The notes: generated by a model not told the origin, from the letters alone. 64,000 nucleotides of DNA from Candidatus Latescibacterota bacterium (GCA_011772205.1 WVZY01000022.1:305442-369441); one strand, 5' to 3'. Numbered from the stretch's first letter, positions 37,019-47,111 are shown. Translations and numbers: made by a program.

Positions 37019-37876
37019 TCAGATGCCGAGTGAGCCAAGGAATTCCTTCAAGCCTTCCACATAAGTGGATCCCGATGTCAAAAAGCCCTCGTTGTGAGTG
37101 CCGCTGATTTCCAGGAAGGTTTTCGGCTCAGGAGCAAGCTCGAACAAGCGCCTTCCCAATGAAAATGGAACGATCTCGTCTTCCCTGCTGTGAATGAACA
37201 ACTTTGGGCATGTCAAACCGGCCACCCGCATCGTCGAGTCGTAATGAATACGAGAGAGGAGCCTTACGGGAAGCCACGGATAGACTTTTCTGCCGAGATC
37301 GGGAATGGATGTAAAGCAAGATTCCGCGATCAGAGCAAGCGGCAGATGATGTGTGGCCAGTTCGACGACCAGTGCACTACCGAGCGAACGACCGAAATAC
37401 ACGATCCTGGCCGGATCGATTTCCTCTTCCTCGACCAGAAAGCGCCTGGCCGCCCGCGCATCCGCATATAAGCCCATTTCACTGATGCGTCCCCCGCTCC
37501 GCCCGTAACTCCGATAATCGAAAATGAATATTGCGAGCCCCAGCGCGCGAAAGATCCGGATCGAGTCCAGCCGGTGTGAGATATTCCCTGCATTTCCATG
37601 ACAGAAGAGAACGCAGGCTCTCGCATTTTCCAGAGGGATAAACCATCCATGGAGGCTGACGGCATCCTCCGTTTCAAAGAAAACATCGCGGTACTCCACC
37701 CCGAAAAGGCCCGGGGTCGCCACGATTTTCCGGTCAGGGAAATGAATCATCTGCGATTGCAGCAAGAACGCCAAAAGGCAGACGAGAAGGTAAGCCCCAA
37801 TGATGATAACGACGATGGCCATGAGATGCCGCATGAAGAACCGGAACGTTTGCACCAATCGCTTGCAATTTCCCAC
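37019..37876 (-). CDS. Membrane-anchored alpha/beta hydrolase (BEM46/ABHD13-like)
   Basis: N-terminal TM; LHGWFIPLENARACVLFCHGNAGNISHRLDSIRIFRALGLAIFIFDYRSYGRSGG; nucleophile elbow YFGRSLGSALVVELA. Confidence 0.88.
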   Translation of the reverse strand: MGNCKRLVQTFRFFMRHLMAIVVIIIGAYLLVCLLAFLLQSQMIHFPDRKIVATPGLFGVEYRDVFFETEDAVSLHGWFIPLENARACVLFCHGNAGNISHRLDSIRIFRALGLAIFIFDYRSYGRSGGRISEMGLYADARAARRFLVEEEEIDPARIVYFGRSLGSALVVELATHHLPLALIAESCFTSIPDLGRKVYPWLPVRLLSRIHYDSTMRVAGLTCPKLFIHSREDEIVPFSLGRRLFELAPEPKTFLEISGTHNEGFLTSGSTYVEGLKEFLGSLGI

Positions 37877-37981
37877 AAGCGCGATACTCTAATGGTATGA
37901 TTGGAACACCATCTCCAATTCGACAGAATATGTCAATCCATACCGAATGCCGCTCAAGTGGTCAAGAAAGGAGAATAAGCG

Positions 37982-39142
37982 ATGGACAATGTCTTCAAGC
38001 ACATAGAAACCAAACTCATCCATTCGGGCGAGCCCGATCCGCGCATTCTTGGCGCTGTGAGTATGCCAATTTTCCAGTCGGCAATGTATGAAACATATGG
38101 GGGAGAGGGATATCATGATATCGCCTACATACGCTTGAACAATACCCCGAACCACGCCGCTCTTCACGACAAACTTGCAGCGCTCGAAAACGCGGAAAGC
38201 GCCCTCGTAACGGCAAGCGGGATGGCCGCAATTACAACCTCACTTTTGACGCTGCTCTCCTCAGGGGATCATGTGCTATTTCAACCCGATCTATACGGCG
38301 GCACAAGAGGATTTGTTATCAATGACCTCCCAGCACTCGGAATCGCATACGATTTCATTGACGCCAGCACCCCGGATTCTTGGGAAAGTAAACTTAGGGC
38401 CAAAACGAAAGTTATCTATGTAGAAACGATTTCCAATCCACTCATGGGTGTTGGCGATCTCGAAGCCGTCGTCAATTTTGCAAAATCCCACAACTTGGTG
38501 TCGATAATAGACAATACATTTGCAAGCCCCATCAACTTCCGCCCGCCGGAGCTGGGCTACGACCTGTCGATCCACAGCTGCACGAAATACTTGAACGGCC
38601 ATTCGGACATTGTGGCGGGGACAATCATTGGACGCAGAGACCTTGTCGAAAAGATAAAACACAAGCTGGATCATTTAGGCGGCAGCCTCGACCCGCACGC
38701 CTGCTTCCTGCTTCACAGGGGATTAAAAACGCTGGCGCTTCGGGTCCAGTATCAAAACGATAGTGCTCTCAAGATCGCGAATTTTCTAAACGATCATCCC
38801 AAAATTGCAAAGGTCAATTATCCAGGTCTCGAAACGCATCCGGCGCATGAACGCGCTCTCAAGTTGTTCGATGGATGTGGCGGTATGCTGAGCTACGAAC
38901 TGAAAGGCGATGCGGAATCGGCCGAGCAATTCCTGAAGAGCGTGAAACTCCCGATTATCGCACCCAGTCTCGGCGGCGTTGAGAGCCTTCTCACGCGCCC
39001 CGCTCTCACATCACATGCAGGAATATCTGCAGAGGAGCGCGAAGAAACCGGTATCACGGACACGCTCATCAGGATGTCGGTAGGGATCGAGGCAACCGTG
39101 GAACTGATCGAAGACTTGGATCAAGCTCTGAAAGCCTCGTAA
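37982..39142 (+). CDS. PLP-dependent trans-sulfuration enzyme (cystathionine gamma-synthase/lyase or methionine gamma-lyase family)
   Basis: ALEGASALVTASGMAAI-like ALENAESALVTASGMAAITTSLLTLLSSGDHVLFQPDLYGGT; PLP lysine in SIHSCTKYLNGHSDIVAG. Confidence 0.92.
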   Translation: MDNVFKHIETKLIHSGEPDPRILGAVSMPIFQSAMYETYGGEGYHDIAYIRLNNTPNHAALHDKLAALENAESALVTASGMAAITTSLLTLLSSGDHVLFQPDLYGGTRGFVINDLPALGIAYDFIDASTPDSWESKLRAKTKVIYVETISNPLMGVGDLEAVVNFAKSHNLVSIIDNTFASPINFRPPELGYDLSIHSCTKYLNGHSDIVAGTIIGRRDLVEKIKHKLDHLGGSLDPHACFLLHRGLKTLALRVQYQNDSALKIANFLNDHPKIAKVNYPGLETHPAHERALKLFDGCGGMLSYELKGDAESAEQFLKSVKLPIIAPSLGGVESLLTRPALTSHAGISAEEREETGITDTLIRMSVGIEATVELIEDLDQALKAS

Positions 39143-39789
39143 ACCGTATCCCAGAACATCAGCTCGTAACCTTGGAGCATGCGGCAAGCGCGCGCGATCC
39201 GTCTTTCCGGCACGCCCGCTTCCAGCCCGGCGTCGATCACTACCAAAGCTTCGGGACTCGGATCGGATGGGGCCTCTGCAAATTTCGTGAAGAATGTTAT
39301 TTCTTCGTCGTTGAATCCCAATCTTGCTTTCAACGCCCTGCCCATACGGCCGCAGTTCGCACCCCACGCGGCAAAGTTCACCGACAGCGCCGCGGCTATT
39401 TCCGCATCGGCTCCGAACATGCACAGCCAGGCGAGATACGCACTGTACGCCTGGGCGCCGGGCTTTGGTTCGTAGGCAATTCTCTCTCTCGGTTCCATGC
39501 CGAGCGCGTTGCCAAGCGTCAAGAGTGCGTCGAGTGCAGCCGCTTCTCCCTGCAGTACGAAACGAAAAAAATCCTGGCTCTCCCGCCTGTCGAGGCGCGA
39601 GATGAGAAAGGCGATGCTCTTCAGGTCTCCCGGGATGATACTCAGCTGCTCGCCGACGAAGATCTTCAAGTCTTCTCTATTGATTTTCCCTTCTTCCATG
39701 GCATGAAGGTAGGGATGGTCCCGTATCTTTTTCTCCAATGGCTGCAGATCCCGTCCGATTTTTTCGATCAGTGCCTTCGCATCCGGCAT
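39121..39789 (-). CDS. TenA/PqqC-like helical family protein
   Basis: HPYLHAMEEGKINREDLKIFVGEQLSIIPGDLKSIAFLI...; SAYLAWLCMFGADAEIAAALSVNFAAWGANCGRM. Confidence 0.7.
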   Translation of the reverse strand: MPDAKALIEKIGRDLQPLEKKIRDHPYLHAMEEGKINREDLKIFVGEQLSIIPGDLKSIAFLISRLDRRESQDFFRFVLQGEAAALDALLTLGNALGMEPRERIAYEPKPGAQAYSAYLAWLCMFGADAEIAAALSVNFAAWGANCGRMGRALKARLGFNDEEITFFTKFAEAPSDPSPEALVVIDAGLEAGVPERRIARACRMLQGYELMFWDTVYEAFRA

Positions 39790-39920
39790 GATTCAGCCTC
39801 CTCAAAACGTCACCGTTAAAACTCGCTACGAAAAGATCCTGTCAGCTCCCAATAAGGGTGCGCACTTTCTTGAGGAAGAGCACAAAACGGAGAGGGCCTC
39901 GTGCTCGATTTACTTCCTGT

Positions 39921-41168
39921 CTACATGGTTTCTTCTTCCACTCCGGGTAATCGCTTACGATAGTCTTGGAGCCAGGCCGAGGCAAAAATTCGGATCGTGG
40001 CGGCCAGCGGCACGGCAATTAGCAACCCGATGAATCCCCAGAAGTGCGCGAACACGAGAATTGCGAAGATCACCCATGCTGGATGGAGTCCGACCCGCTC
40101 GCCGACGATACGCGGGGAGAGCACGGCGCTTTCGATGATTTGGACCGCTTCGATGATGATGACGATCTTGATGCACGTGAATAATGGAGACTCGCTGAAA
40201 ATCCCCACGATCAGCCCAAGAATCAATGTAATGAGCAATCCAATGTATGGAACGAGATTCAACACGCCGGCAATGATTCCCAAAATCAAGGCGTATTTGA
40301 CGCCAAATACGGTCAATCCCGTACTCGTGAGCACAGCCACGATAAAACACACGATCAGCTGCCCGCGGATATAACCGCTCAACACGCCGTCGATCTTCTC
40401 TATGTTCTTCTCGGACAGCCATCCCTGATCCGAAGTGATCAGGCTCTTTATCCAAGCCTTCAAGCGATCGATATCCTTGAGCAGGTAAAAAAAGATGAAA
40501 GGAACCAAGACGAGATTCAGAAGCTGGCTGAACGCGGTGGACACAGCTGATGTCAGCGTGAGCGCACCTTTGAAAAACGCTTCGAGAACCTGTTTCAGGC
40601 GTCCGGGCAACTCTTTGATGGCGATCTCCTGAATTCTTTCCGTGTCGAAGCCAAAACGCTGCAGTAGAGCAAGCCCGTCTCTTTGCACCCATTCGGCAAA
40701 CTTGTTCGAATAAACAATGCTGAGATCAATCAGCTCTTTTAGCTCGCGAACGATTTGCGGAACGAGAAAGATCGAAGCCAGGGCAAAAAGGCCTACGACT
40801 ACCAGGACGATAATGAGAATGCCGACGGTTCTAGGGATGCGCAGTTTCTCGAGTCGATCTACAACGGGATCGAATAGGTATGCAAGAACCAGCGAAATGA
40901 TGAATGGCATCAGGATCGTCGCAGTACTAGACACGAACCAGAGGACCAGCAGAACAACCGTTACAAAGATCAAGGAATGCTTGATCCGATGGCCAGGAAG
41001 GGGAAGCAAGAATATCAAGACGAGAAAACTTGCGACGGGCGGCGAGAGCACCTCGCGAAACGCATACACCAGCACACCGAGAAGGATCGAAGCGCCTACG
41101 ATGAGGAGAACATCGTAGCGCTCGAATCTGGCATCTTTCATGCCTAACTCCCCCGTGGGATTCACCAA
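39921..41168 (-). CDS. AI-2E family transporter (PerM-like)
   Basis: ~8 TM segments; FIISLVLAYLFDPVVDRLEKLRIPRTVGILI, YIRGQLIVCFIVAVLTSTGLTVFGVKYALILGIIAGVLNLVPYIG. Confidence 0.9.
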   Translation of the reverse strand: MVNPTGELGMKDARFERYDVLLIVGASILLGVLVYAFREVLSPPVASFLVLIFLLPLPGHRIKHSLIFVTVVLLVLWFVSSTATILMPFIISLVLAYLFDPVVDRLEKLRIPRTVGILIIVLVVVGLFALASIFLVPQIVRELKELIDLSIVYSNKFAEWVQRDGLALLQRFGFDTERIQEIAIKELPGRLKQVLEAFFKGALTLTSAVSTAFSQLLNLVLVPFIFFYLLKDIDRLKAWIKSLITSDQGWLSEKNIEKIDGVLSGYIRGQLIVCFIVAVLTSTGLTVFGVKYALILGIIAGVLNLVPYIGLLITLILGLIVGIFSESPLFTCIKIVIIIEAVQIIESAVLSPRIVGERVGLHPAWVIFAILVFAHFWGFIGLLIAVPLAATIRIFASAWLQDYRKRLPGVEEETM

Positions 41169-41320
41169 TCATCAACAACCGCTACGGCTCCGATTTCCAC
41201 AAGCGCATCGGCTTCGATCAACCGGCTCACTTGTACCATACTTGCGGTGGGCATGACATCAGCAAAATATTCTCCATGCGTTCTGCCGATCTGCTCCCAA
41301 CCCCCGATGATGTTCGGTCA
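41162..41320 (-). pseudogene. C-terminal remnant of a RidA (YjgF/YER057c/UK114)-family gene
   Basis: Minus-strand frame reads GWEQIGRTHGEYFADVMPTASMVQVSRLIEADALVEIGAVAVVDDW*, a RidA C-terminus; an in-frame TGA lies just upstream and lpdA ends at 41341. Confidence 0.75.
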
Positions 41321-41340
41321 TGAAATCCAGCCGGTTGCTA

Positions 41341-42780
41341 CTACGATTTCGACTTTCTCTTGGGGCGGTAAATGTGCGTGCTTTGGCCGAAAAACACTTC
41401 TGCGCTCTCCATCACGGTCTCGGACAATGTCGGATGCGGATGGATGCTCAATCTGACGTCCGTCGCCAAAGCGGCCATCTCGACGGCCAGCACACCTTCT
41501 GCGATCAACTCCCCGGCACCCGCGCCGGCAACGCCCATCCCCAGCACCCGCTCGGTTTCGGGATCGACAAGGAGTTTTGTCACTCCATCCGTTCTGCCCA
41601 TCGTGAGCGCGCGGCCCGAAGCCGCCCATGGAAACCGCACGACATCAACCTTGCGATTTTGCGCCTCTGCTTCGGTCTCCGTCAATCCACACCACGCGAT
41701 CTCCGGATCGGTAAATACCACGGCCGGAATCGCGCGTGGATCGAATTCCGCCTTATTCCCGGCAATGACCTCCACGGCCACGCGTCCCTCATGTGATGCT
41801 TTGTGCGCCAGCATCGGCTCACCGGCCACATCGCCGATGGCAAAGATCGAAGGATCCGTCGTGCGCCGCTGCCCGTCCACTTCGATAAATCCCCGCTCAT
41901 CCACTTCGACTTTTGTGTTTTCGAGACCGAGATCGTTCGAATTGGGTTTTCGGCCGGTGGCAATCAACGCCTTTTCGAATGTCTTCGCGGGGACGTCCGG
42001 GGCCTTGCTCTGGAAAGTCACCTCGATGCCCTTTTTGGTTTCCTTCATCCTGCCGACTTTCGTATCCAGCAGTATCGCATCGAATTTTTTCTCCAGCCGG
42101 TTACGCAGTACTTTTACCAGATCTTTATCAACGCCCAGGAGCAGATCGGACATCATCTCGACGACGGTTACTCGGCTCCCCAAAGACGCATAGACGGATC
42201 CCAACTCCAGACCGATGTATCCTCCGCCGACGATGAGCAACGTTTTGGGAACATCCTCCAACTCCAACGCGCCTGTCGAGTCCATAACCTTCGGACTCTC
42301 GATCGTCGTGCCCGGGATTCCCGCCGGCCGCGAGCCGGTCGCCAGAACGGCGTGCTGGAAGGAGATACGATGCTTTTTATCCCTGGCAACCGAGATCTCC
42401 AGGGTATTCGAATCGATAAATGCAGCTGTGCCTTGAACGAAGTTGACTTTTCTTTGCGTGCTGAGCTGGCTGAGGCCGCTCGTTAGCTTCTTTACCACCT
42501 CCTTTTTCCACGAGCGTAGCTTCTCGAGATCTATTTTAGGCTTGGCGAACTCCACTCCCCACCCGGCCGCTTCCTCCGCTTCGGAGAGGAGCTTTGATAC
42601 GTGCAACAGCGCTTTGGAGGGAATGCAGCCTTGAAAAAGGCATACGCCCCCGGGTTTCGGCCGAGGATCGACCAACGTGACCCGCATCCCGAGATCCGCC
42701 GCGAGGAATGCGGCGGCATAGCCGCCCGGGCCCGCGCCAACGACGGCAAGCTCGGTTTTTGCGTGTTGCTCAGCAGTCAC
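41341..42780 (-). CDS. lpdA: Dihydrolipoyl dehydrogenase (E3)
   Basis: GAGPGGYAAAFLAADLGMRVTLVDPRPKPGGVCLFQGCIPSKALLH (redox CxxxxC), GGGYIGLELGSVYASLGSRVTVVE, HPHPTLSE. Confidence 0.97.
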   Translation of the reverse strand: MTAEQHAKTELAVVGAGPGGYAAAFLAADLGMRVTLVDPRPKPGGVCLFQGCIPSKALLHVSKLLSEAEEAAGWGVEFAKPKIDLEKLRSWKKEVVKKLTSGLSQLSTQRKVNFVQGTAAFIDSNTLEISVARDKKHRISFQHAVLATGSRPAGIPGTTIESPKVMDSTGALELEDVPKTLLIVGGGYIGLELGSVYASLGSRVTVVEMMSDLLLGVDKDLVKVLRNRLEKKFDAILLDTKVGRMKETKKGIEVTFQSKAPDVPAKTFEKALIATGRKPNSNDLGLENTKVEVDERGFIEVDGQRRTTDPSIFAIGDVAGEPMLAHKASHEGRVAVEVIAGNKAEFDPRAIPAVVFTDPEIAWCGLTETEAEAQNRKVDVVRFPWAASGRALTMGRTDGVTKLLVDPETERVLGMGVAGAGAGELIAEGVLAVEMAALATDVRLSIHPHPTLSETVMESAEVFFGQSTHIYRPKRKSKS

Positions 42781-42839
42781 AAACGGCCTCCCTTATTTCC
42801 ATTCCACAGAAATGCAGAGCTGTTCGTGCCATTGAAGGG

Positions 42840-44189
42840 CTACCCCTCCAGCAACACCTTGAACGGTTCTTCGATGGCTTCCACGATCCAGCGCAGAAAC
42901 CGCGCCGCATCGGCTCCGTCGATTAGCCGGTGATCATAGGAGAGCGTGAGCGGGACGATGAGCCGTCCTTCGAATTCTCCATCCACATACAACGGTTCGA
43001 CACGCGAACGCGACACACCAAGAATTGCTACTTCTGGCGTGTTAACAATGGGAGTAAAACCTGTTCCGCCGATGCCGCCCAGATTGGAAATAGTGAAACA
43101 TCCGCCCTTCATTTCTTCGAGTGATATCGTTTTGTTCCGGGCTTTCTGCGCCATTTGTGTCAGCTCTACCGACAGCTCGACGATATTTTTTCTGTCCACG
43201 TCACGGACGACGGGTACGAGGAGACCGCGGTCCGTGTCCACGGCGACGCCGATGTGATAGTACTTTTTGTAAACGATCTCGCTCCTCGCCAGGTCGATGG
43301 ACGCGTTGAACTGAGGAAACACCTTCAAGGCGGCGCTGACGATCTTCAAGAGTATCGCCGTCAATGTGAGCTTGCCTCCTGCATCCTCCGCCTTTTTGCC
43401 ATAATCTTCGCGGAATTTCTCCAGCTGCGTGATGTCGGCTTTTTCGAAGTGGGTGACGTGCGCAACGGTGGTCCACGCATGCCCCAGGTGTTCGGCCGTT
43501 TTCCTCCTCACTTTGTTCATCGGCTCGCGCGCCACCTCACCCCACTTCGCGAAATCGGGGAGCGGCTCCAAGGGAATTCCCGCCGGCACAGCAGCGAAGG
43601 CGGCGCGCTGTTCACTCAGCGCTTTTGCGTGGCGCTTGATGTCGTCTATCGAAATTCTGCCTCCGGGGCCGGTGCCGGAGACTCCGTTGATGTCGATGCC
43701 GATCTCCCGGGCAAAGCGGCGAACCGACGGGGCGGCCGGTGCGGCTTCATCGGGCTTCTGGGATGCCAACGGCACGAAAGACGCCGGGGTCGCTTCAGGT
43801 ACCATCTCTTGCATCGCAGTTTTTGTCGGAACAGCATCTTCAGGTGCCTTCTCCGCGGCGGCTTCCTTCGGCGACACAGGTTCCGGTTCCACCGCTGGGG
43901 CGGATTTCTCAGCGGGTGCTGGTTTCTCCACGGCTTTTTTCACGGCTTCGGCTTTGGATGACACGGTGAGGATTTTCTGCCCGACTTTTACATCTTCGCC
44001 CTCTTGCACAAAGATTTCCTTTATTACGCCGCTAATGCTGGACGGCACTTCGAACACGGCTTTGTCCGTTTCCAATTCCACAATGGACTGATCCATCTCC
44101 AATTCGTCCCCAACGGAAACGAGTATTTTCGCGATGGTGCCGTATTCAACACCTTCTCCCAGATCGGGTAATGTAAACTCGACGTCCAT
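42840..44189 (-). CDS. aceF: Dihydrolipoamide acetyltransferase (E2), one lipoyl domain
   Basis: ELETDKAVFEVPSSISGVI lipoyl site, RRFAREIGIDINGVSGTGPGGRISIDDI peripheral-subunit domain, LTLSYDHRLIDGADAARFL catalytic motif. Confidence 0.95.
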   Translation of the reverse strand: MDVEFTLPDLGEGVEYGTIAKILVSVGDELEMDQSIVELETDKAVFEVPSSISGVIKEIFVQEGEDVKVGQKILTVSSKAEAVKKAVEKPAPAEKSAPAVEPEPVSPKEAAAEKAPEDAVPTKTAMQEMVPEATPASFVPLASQKPDEAAPAAPSVRRFAREIGIDINGVSGTGPGGRISIDDIKRHAKALSEQRAAFAAVPAGIPLEPLPDFAKWGEVAREPMNKVRRKTAEHLGHAWTTVAHVTHFEKADITQLEKFREDYGKKAEDAGGKLTLTAILLKIVSAALKVFPQFNASIDLARSEIVYKKYYHIGVAVDTDRGLLVPVVRDVDRKNIVELSVELTQMAQKARNKTISLEEMKGGCFTISNLGGIGGTGFTPIVNTPEVAILGVSRSRVEPLYVDGEFEGRLIVPLTLSYDHRLIDGADAARFLRWIVEAIEEPFKVLLEG

Positions 44190-44257
44190 GCGGCTAAGTC
44201 CTCCCGGCTTTAATTCGCCTATTGCTCAATTGAATTCGGATCATCTTCGTATAGTCG

Positions 44258-44365
44258 GCTGCGTGATGGGGGCGACGAACCGCTGCGCGCAACGAGCGAG
44301 GATCCTCCGCCGGAGGCGGATAGCCGAGCGAAGTGGGCGCAGGTGAGGAACCCCCATCACTCAGC
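44258..44365. repeat. Intergenic dispersed repeat, full copy 2 (108 bp), between aceE and aceF
   Basis: GCTGCGTGATGGGGG (44258-44272) / CCCCCATCACTCAGC (44351-44365), 14/15 paired; body aligns with 15893-16001; internal hairpin TCCGCC-GGA-GGCGGA. Confidence 0.87.
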
Positions 44366-44426
44366 AATCCTCCTTGTTCCGCTCAAAAATTCGTAACCCC
44401 CTCGTCGCCTCCTTACTCGCATCCAT

Positions 44427-47111
44427 TCATCCCGCTATCGGATCAACTTTCTCCGGATTGATATCCAAATCGATCATTGCCTTTTTAACGGTCTCCGGTT
44501 CCATCTTCCCTTCGAGCGCGAGGCAGTGCAGGGCAGCAAGTACGATATACCGTTCGTCCACTTCGAACAAATCGCGCAGATGCCTCCGGCCATCGCTTCT
44601 GCCAAACCCATCCGTTCCCAAAGAGACCATTCGCCCGGGAATCCATTTGTGCACGGATTCGGGGAGTGCCTTGACATAATCCGTTGCGGCAACGAATACG
44701 CCCCGCGAGTCCCAAAGCGCCTGGGTGAGATACGGTACCCTGGGTTTGCTGTCCGGATGGAGCATATTCCAGCGGTCCACAGAGAGTCCATCGTTATGAA
44801 GCTCTTTATAACTGGTCACGCTCCACACGTCTGCGGCCACGTTATATTTTTTCTCCAGAATCCCCTGCGCTTCAACCGCTTTGTTCAATATCGCACCGCT
44901 TCCAAGGAGATGCGCCCTCATGCTCGCTTTTCCCTTGTTCGAATTCCGCAGCCTATAAATGCCTCTGATGATCCCTTCCTTCACACCCTCGGGCATGCGC
45001 GGCTGCACATAGCTTTCGTTCATCACGGTGAGATAGTAGAATACATTTTCCTGTTTTTCATACATTCGTTCGAGGCCGTCACGGATAATCACGGCCAGCT
45101 CGTACGCGAACGCAGGATCGTACGCCTTCAGCGTGGGATAGTGATATGCGAGGAGATGGCTTTGCCCGTCCTGATGCTGCAGGCCCTCGCCGGCAAGCGT
45201 GGTTCGCCCGGATGTTCCGCCGACGAGAAATCCGCGCGTCCGCATATCGGCGGCTGCCCAGATCAGATCACCGATTCGCTGGAAGCCGAACATCGAGTAG
45301 AATACAAAGAACGGAATCGTATTGATACCGTGAGTCGCATAGGCTGTCCCGGCCGCGATAAAAGATGACATCGCGCCGGCTTCGTTTATTCCCTCTTCCA
45401 AAATCTGTCCGTCTCGCGCCTCTCTATAATAGAGAAGGTTCTCTTTGTCGACCGGCTCATAAAGCTGCCCTATATGCGAATATATGCCTGCCTGACGAAA
45501 CAGCGCCTCCATTCCGAATGTACGCGCTTCATCCGGTATGATCGGCACGATGAGCTTACCGATATCGTTATCTCGAAGGAGTTTCGATAGCAGACGAACG
45601 AATGCCATCGTTGTTGCCACTTCTCTGCCATCGGTGCCGTCGTAAAATTCCTCGAAAAGCGTTTCCGACGGCGCCGGGAATGGTTTGCTCCTTGTCATGC
45701 GCTGCGGTACATAGCCACTCAACTGCTGACGCCTCTCGCGCAGGTACTTAAGGATCGGACCGTTCTCATCAGGCCTGTAAAACGGGAGCGTATCCACATC
45801 TTCATCCGAAATGGGAATACCGAAACGCGAGCGGAATTCCTTCAACTCTTCCTCGTTCAGTTTCTTCTGCTGGTGGGTAATGTTCTTACCTTCTCCGGCT
45901 TCGCCCAAACCATACCCCTTGATCGTCCGGGCTAGAATCACCGTTGGAGAACCTTTGTGCTCCACCGCCGCTTTATAGGCCGCATAGACCTTCTCCGGAT
46001 CGTGCCCGCCCAACCTCAATTTCTCCAGCTGCTCGTCGGACATGTGCTCGACCATTTTCAACAAACGAGGATCTTTTCCGAAGAAATGTTCCCTAATGTA
46101 CGTGCCTCCTCTAACGATATAATTTTGATATTCGCCGTCGACCACTTCGCCCATTCTTTCAACGAGCACGCCATCTTCATCCTTTGCGAGAAGCTCATCC
46201 CAATCGCTCCCCCATATGACTTTGATAACGTTCCAGCCGGCACCGCGAAATACTGTTTCGAGCTCCTGAATGATGTGACCGTTCCCGCGCACCGGTCCAT
46301 CGAGACGTTGGAGGTTGCAGTTGATCACGAAGATGAGATTATCCAATTTTTCGCGTGCGGGGAGCGTGATCGCACCCAGTGACTCTGGTTCGTCCGTCTC
46401 ACCATCCCCGAGAAAACACCACACTTTTTCATGACATGTTTTCTTAAGACCTTGATCTTCCAAATAGCGATTGAAGCGCGCCTGATAGATCGCCATGATC
46501 GGGCTCAATCCCATGGACACGGTTGGAAACTGCCAAAAATTCGGCATGAGCCACGGATGCGGATAAGAAGGCAGCCCGCCTTCCGGATGATGCTCGTGGC
46601 GAAAGCATTTCAGCTGTTCCACGGAAATCCGCCCTTCGAGAAACGCTCTTGCATAGATTCCCGGGGCGGCATGTCCCTGGAAATAGACCTGGTCCCCTCC
46701 ATGGTCCTCCGTCGGCCCGCGGAAGAAATGGTTGAAGCCGACCTCATACAGCGTGGCGGCCGACGCAAAGGTCGAGATGTGGCCGCCAATGCCCTCTTCT
46801 TCACGGTTCGCCCGGACGACCATGGCCATCGCATTCCAGCGGATAATGCTCTTGATGCGCCGCTCGATCTCACGGCTTCCCGGAAAAGTCGGCTGCTCCT
46901 CCACAGGAATCGTGTTGATGTAAGGCGTATTCGCCGAAAAGGGCAGCTTGATGCCTGCAGCATGAGCATGATCCTGAAGCTCGCTCAGGAGTTCTCTAAC
47001 GCGGTCCGGTCCTCCGCGGTGGATAACGTGATCCAAGGACTCCAGCCATTCGTGGGTTTCGATTTGTTCGAGTTCCATGTTTCTTTCATAGTCTTGTTCT
47101 TTGCCACTCAT
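44427..47111 (-). CDS. aceE: Pyruvate dehydrogenase E1, homodimeric type
   Basis: GGPDRVRELLSELQDHAHAAGIKLPFSANTPYINTIP, GGHISTFASAATLYEVGFNHFFRG, CFLGDGETDEPESLGAITLPAREKLDNLIFVINCNLQRLDGPVRGNG. Confidence 0.98.
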   Translation of the reverse strand: MSGKEQDYERNMELEQIETHEWLESLDHVIHRGGPDRVRELLSELQDHAHAAGIKLPFSANTPYINTIPVEEQPTFPGSREIERRIKSIIRWNAMAMVVRANREEEGIGGHISTFASAATLYEVGFNHFFRGPTEDHGGDQVYFQGHAAPGIYARAFLEGRISVEQLKCFRHEHHPEGGLPSYPHPWLMPNFWQFPTVSMGLSPIMAIYQARFNRYLEDQGLKKTCHEKVWCFLGDGETDEPESLGAITLPAREKLDNLIFVINCNLQRLDGPVRGNGHIIQELETVFRGAGWNVIKVIWGSDWDELLAKDEDGVLVERMGEVVDGEYQNYIVRGGTYIREHFFGKDPRLLKMVEHMSDEQLEKLRLGGHDPEKVYAAYKAAVEHKGSPTVILARTIKGYGLGEAGEGKNITHQQKKLNEEELKEFRSRFGIPISDEDVDTLPFYRPDENGPILKYLRERRQQLSGYVPQRMTRSKPFPAPSETLFEEFYDGTDGREVATTMAFVRLLSKLLRDNDIGKLIVPIIPDEARTFGMEALFRQAGIYSHIGQLYEPVDKENLLYYREARDGQILEEGINEAGAMSSFIAAGTAYATHGINTIPFFVFYSMFGFQRIGDLIWAAADMRTRGFLVGGTSGRTTLAGEGLQHQDGQSHLLAYHYPTLKAYDPAFAYELAVIIRDGLERMYEKQENVFYYLTVMNESYVQPRMPEGVKEGIIRGIYRLRNSNKGKASMRAHLLGSGAILNKAVEAQGILEKKYNVAADVWSVTSYKELHNDGLSVDRWNMLHPDSKPRVPYLTQALWDSRGVFVAATDYVKALPESVHKWIPGRMVSLGTDGFGRSDGRRHLRDLFEVDERYIVLAALHCLALEGKMEPETVKKAMIDLDINPEKVDPIAG

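Noticed and set aside
37880-37960. Extended -10-like TGGTATGAT upstream of the PLP enzyme
   Set aside because: No credible -35 hexamer at the right spacing; too weak to report as a promoter, and no SAM-riboswitch-like sequence seen.
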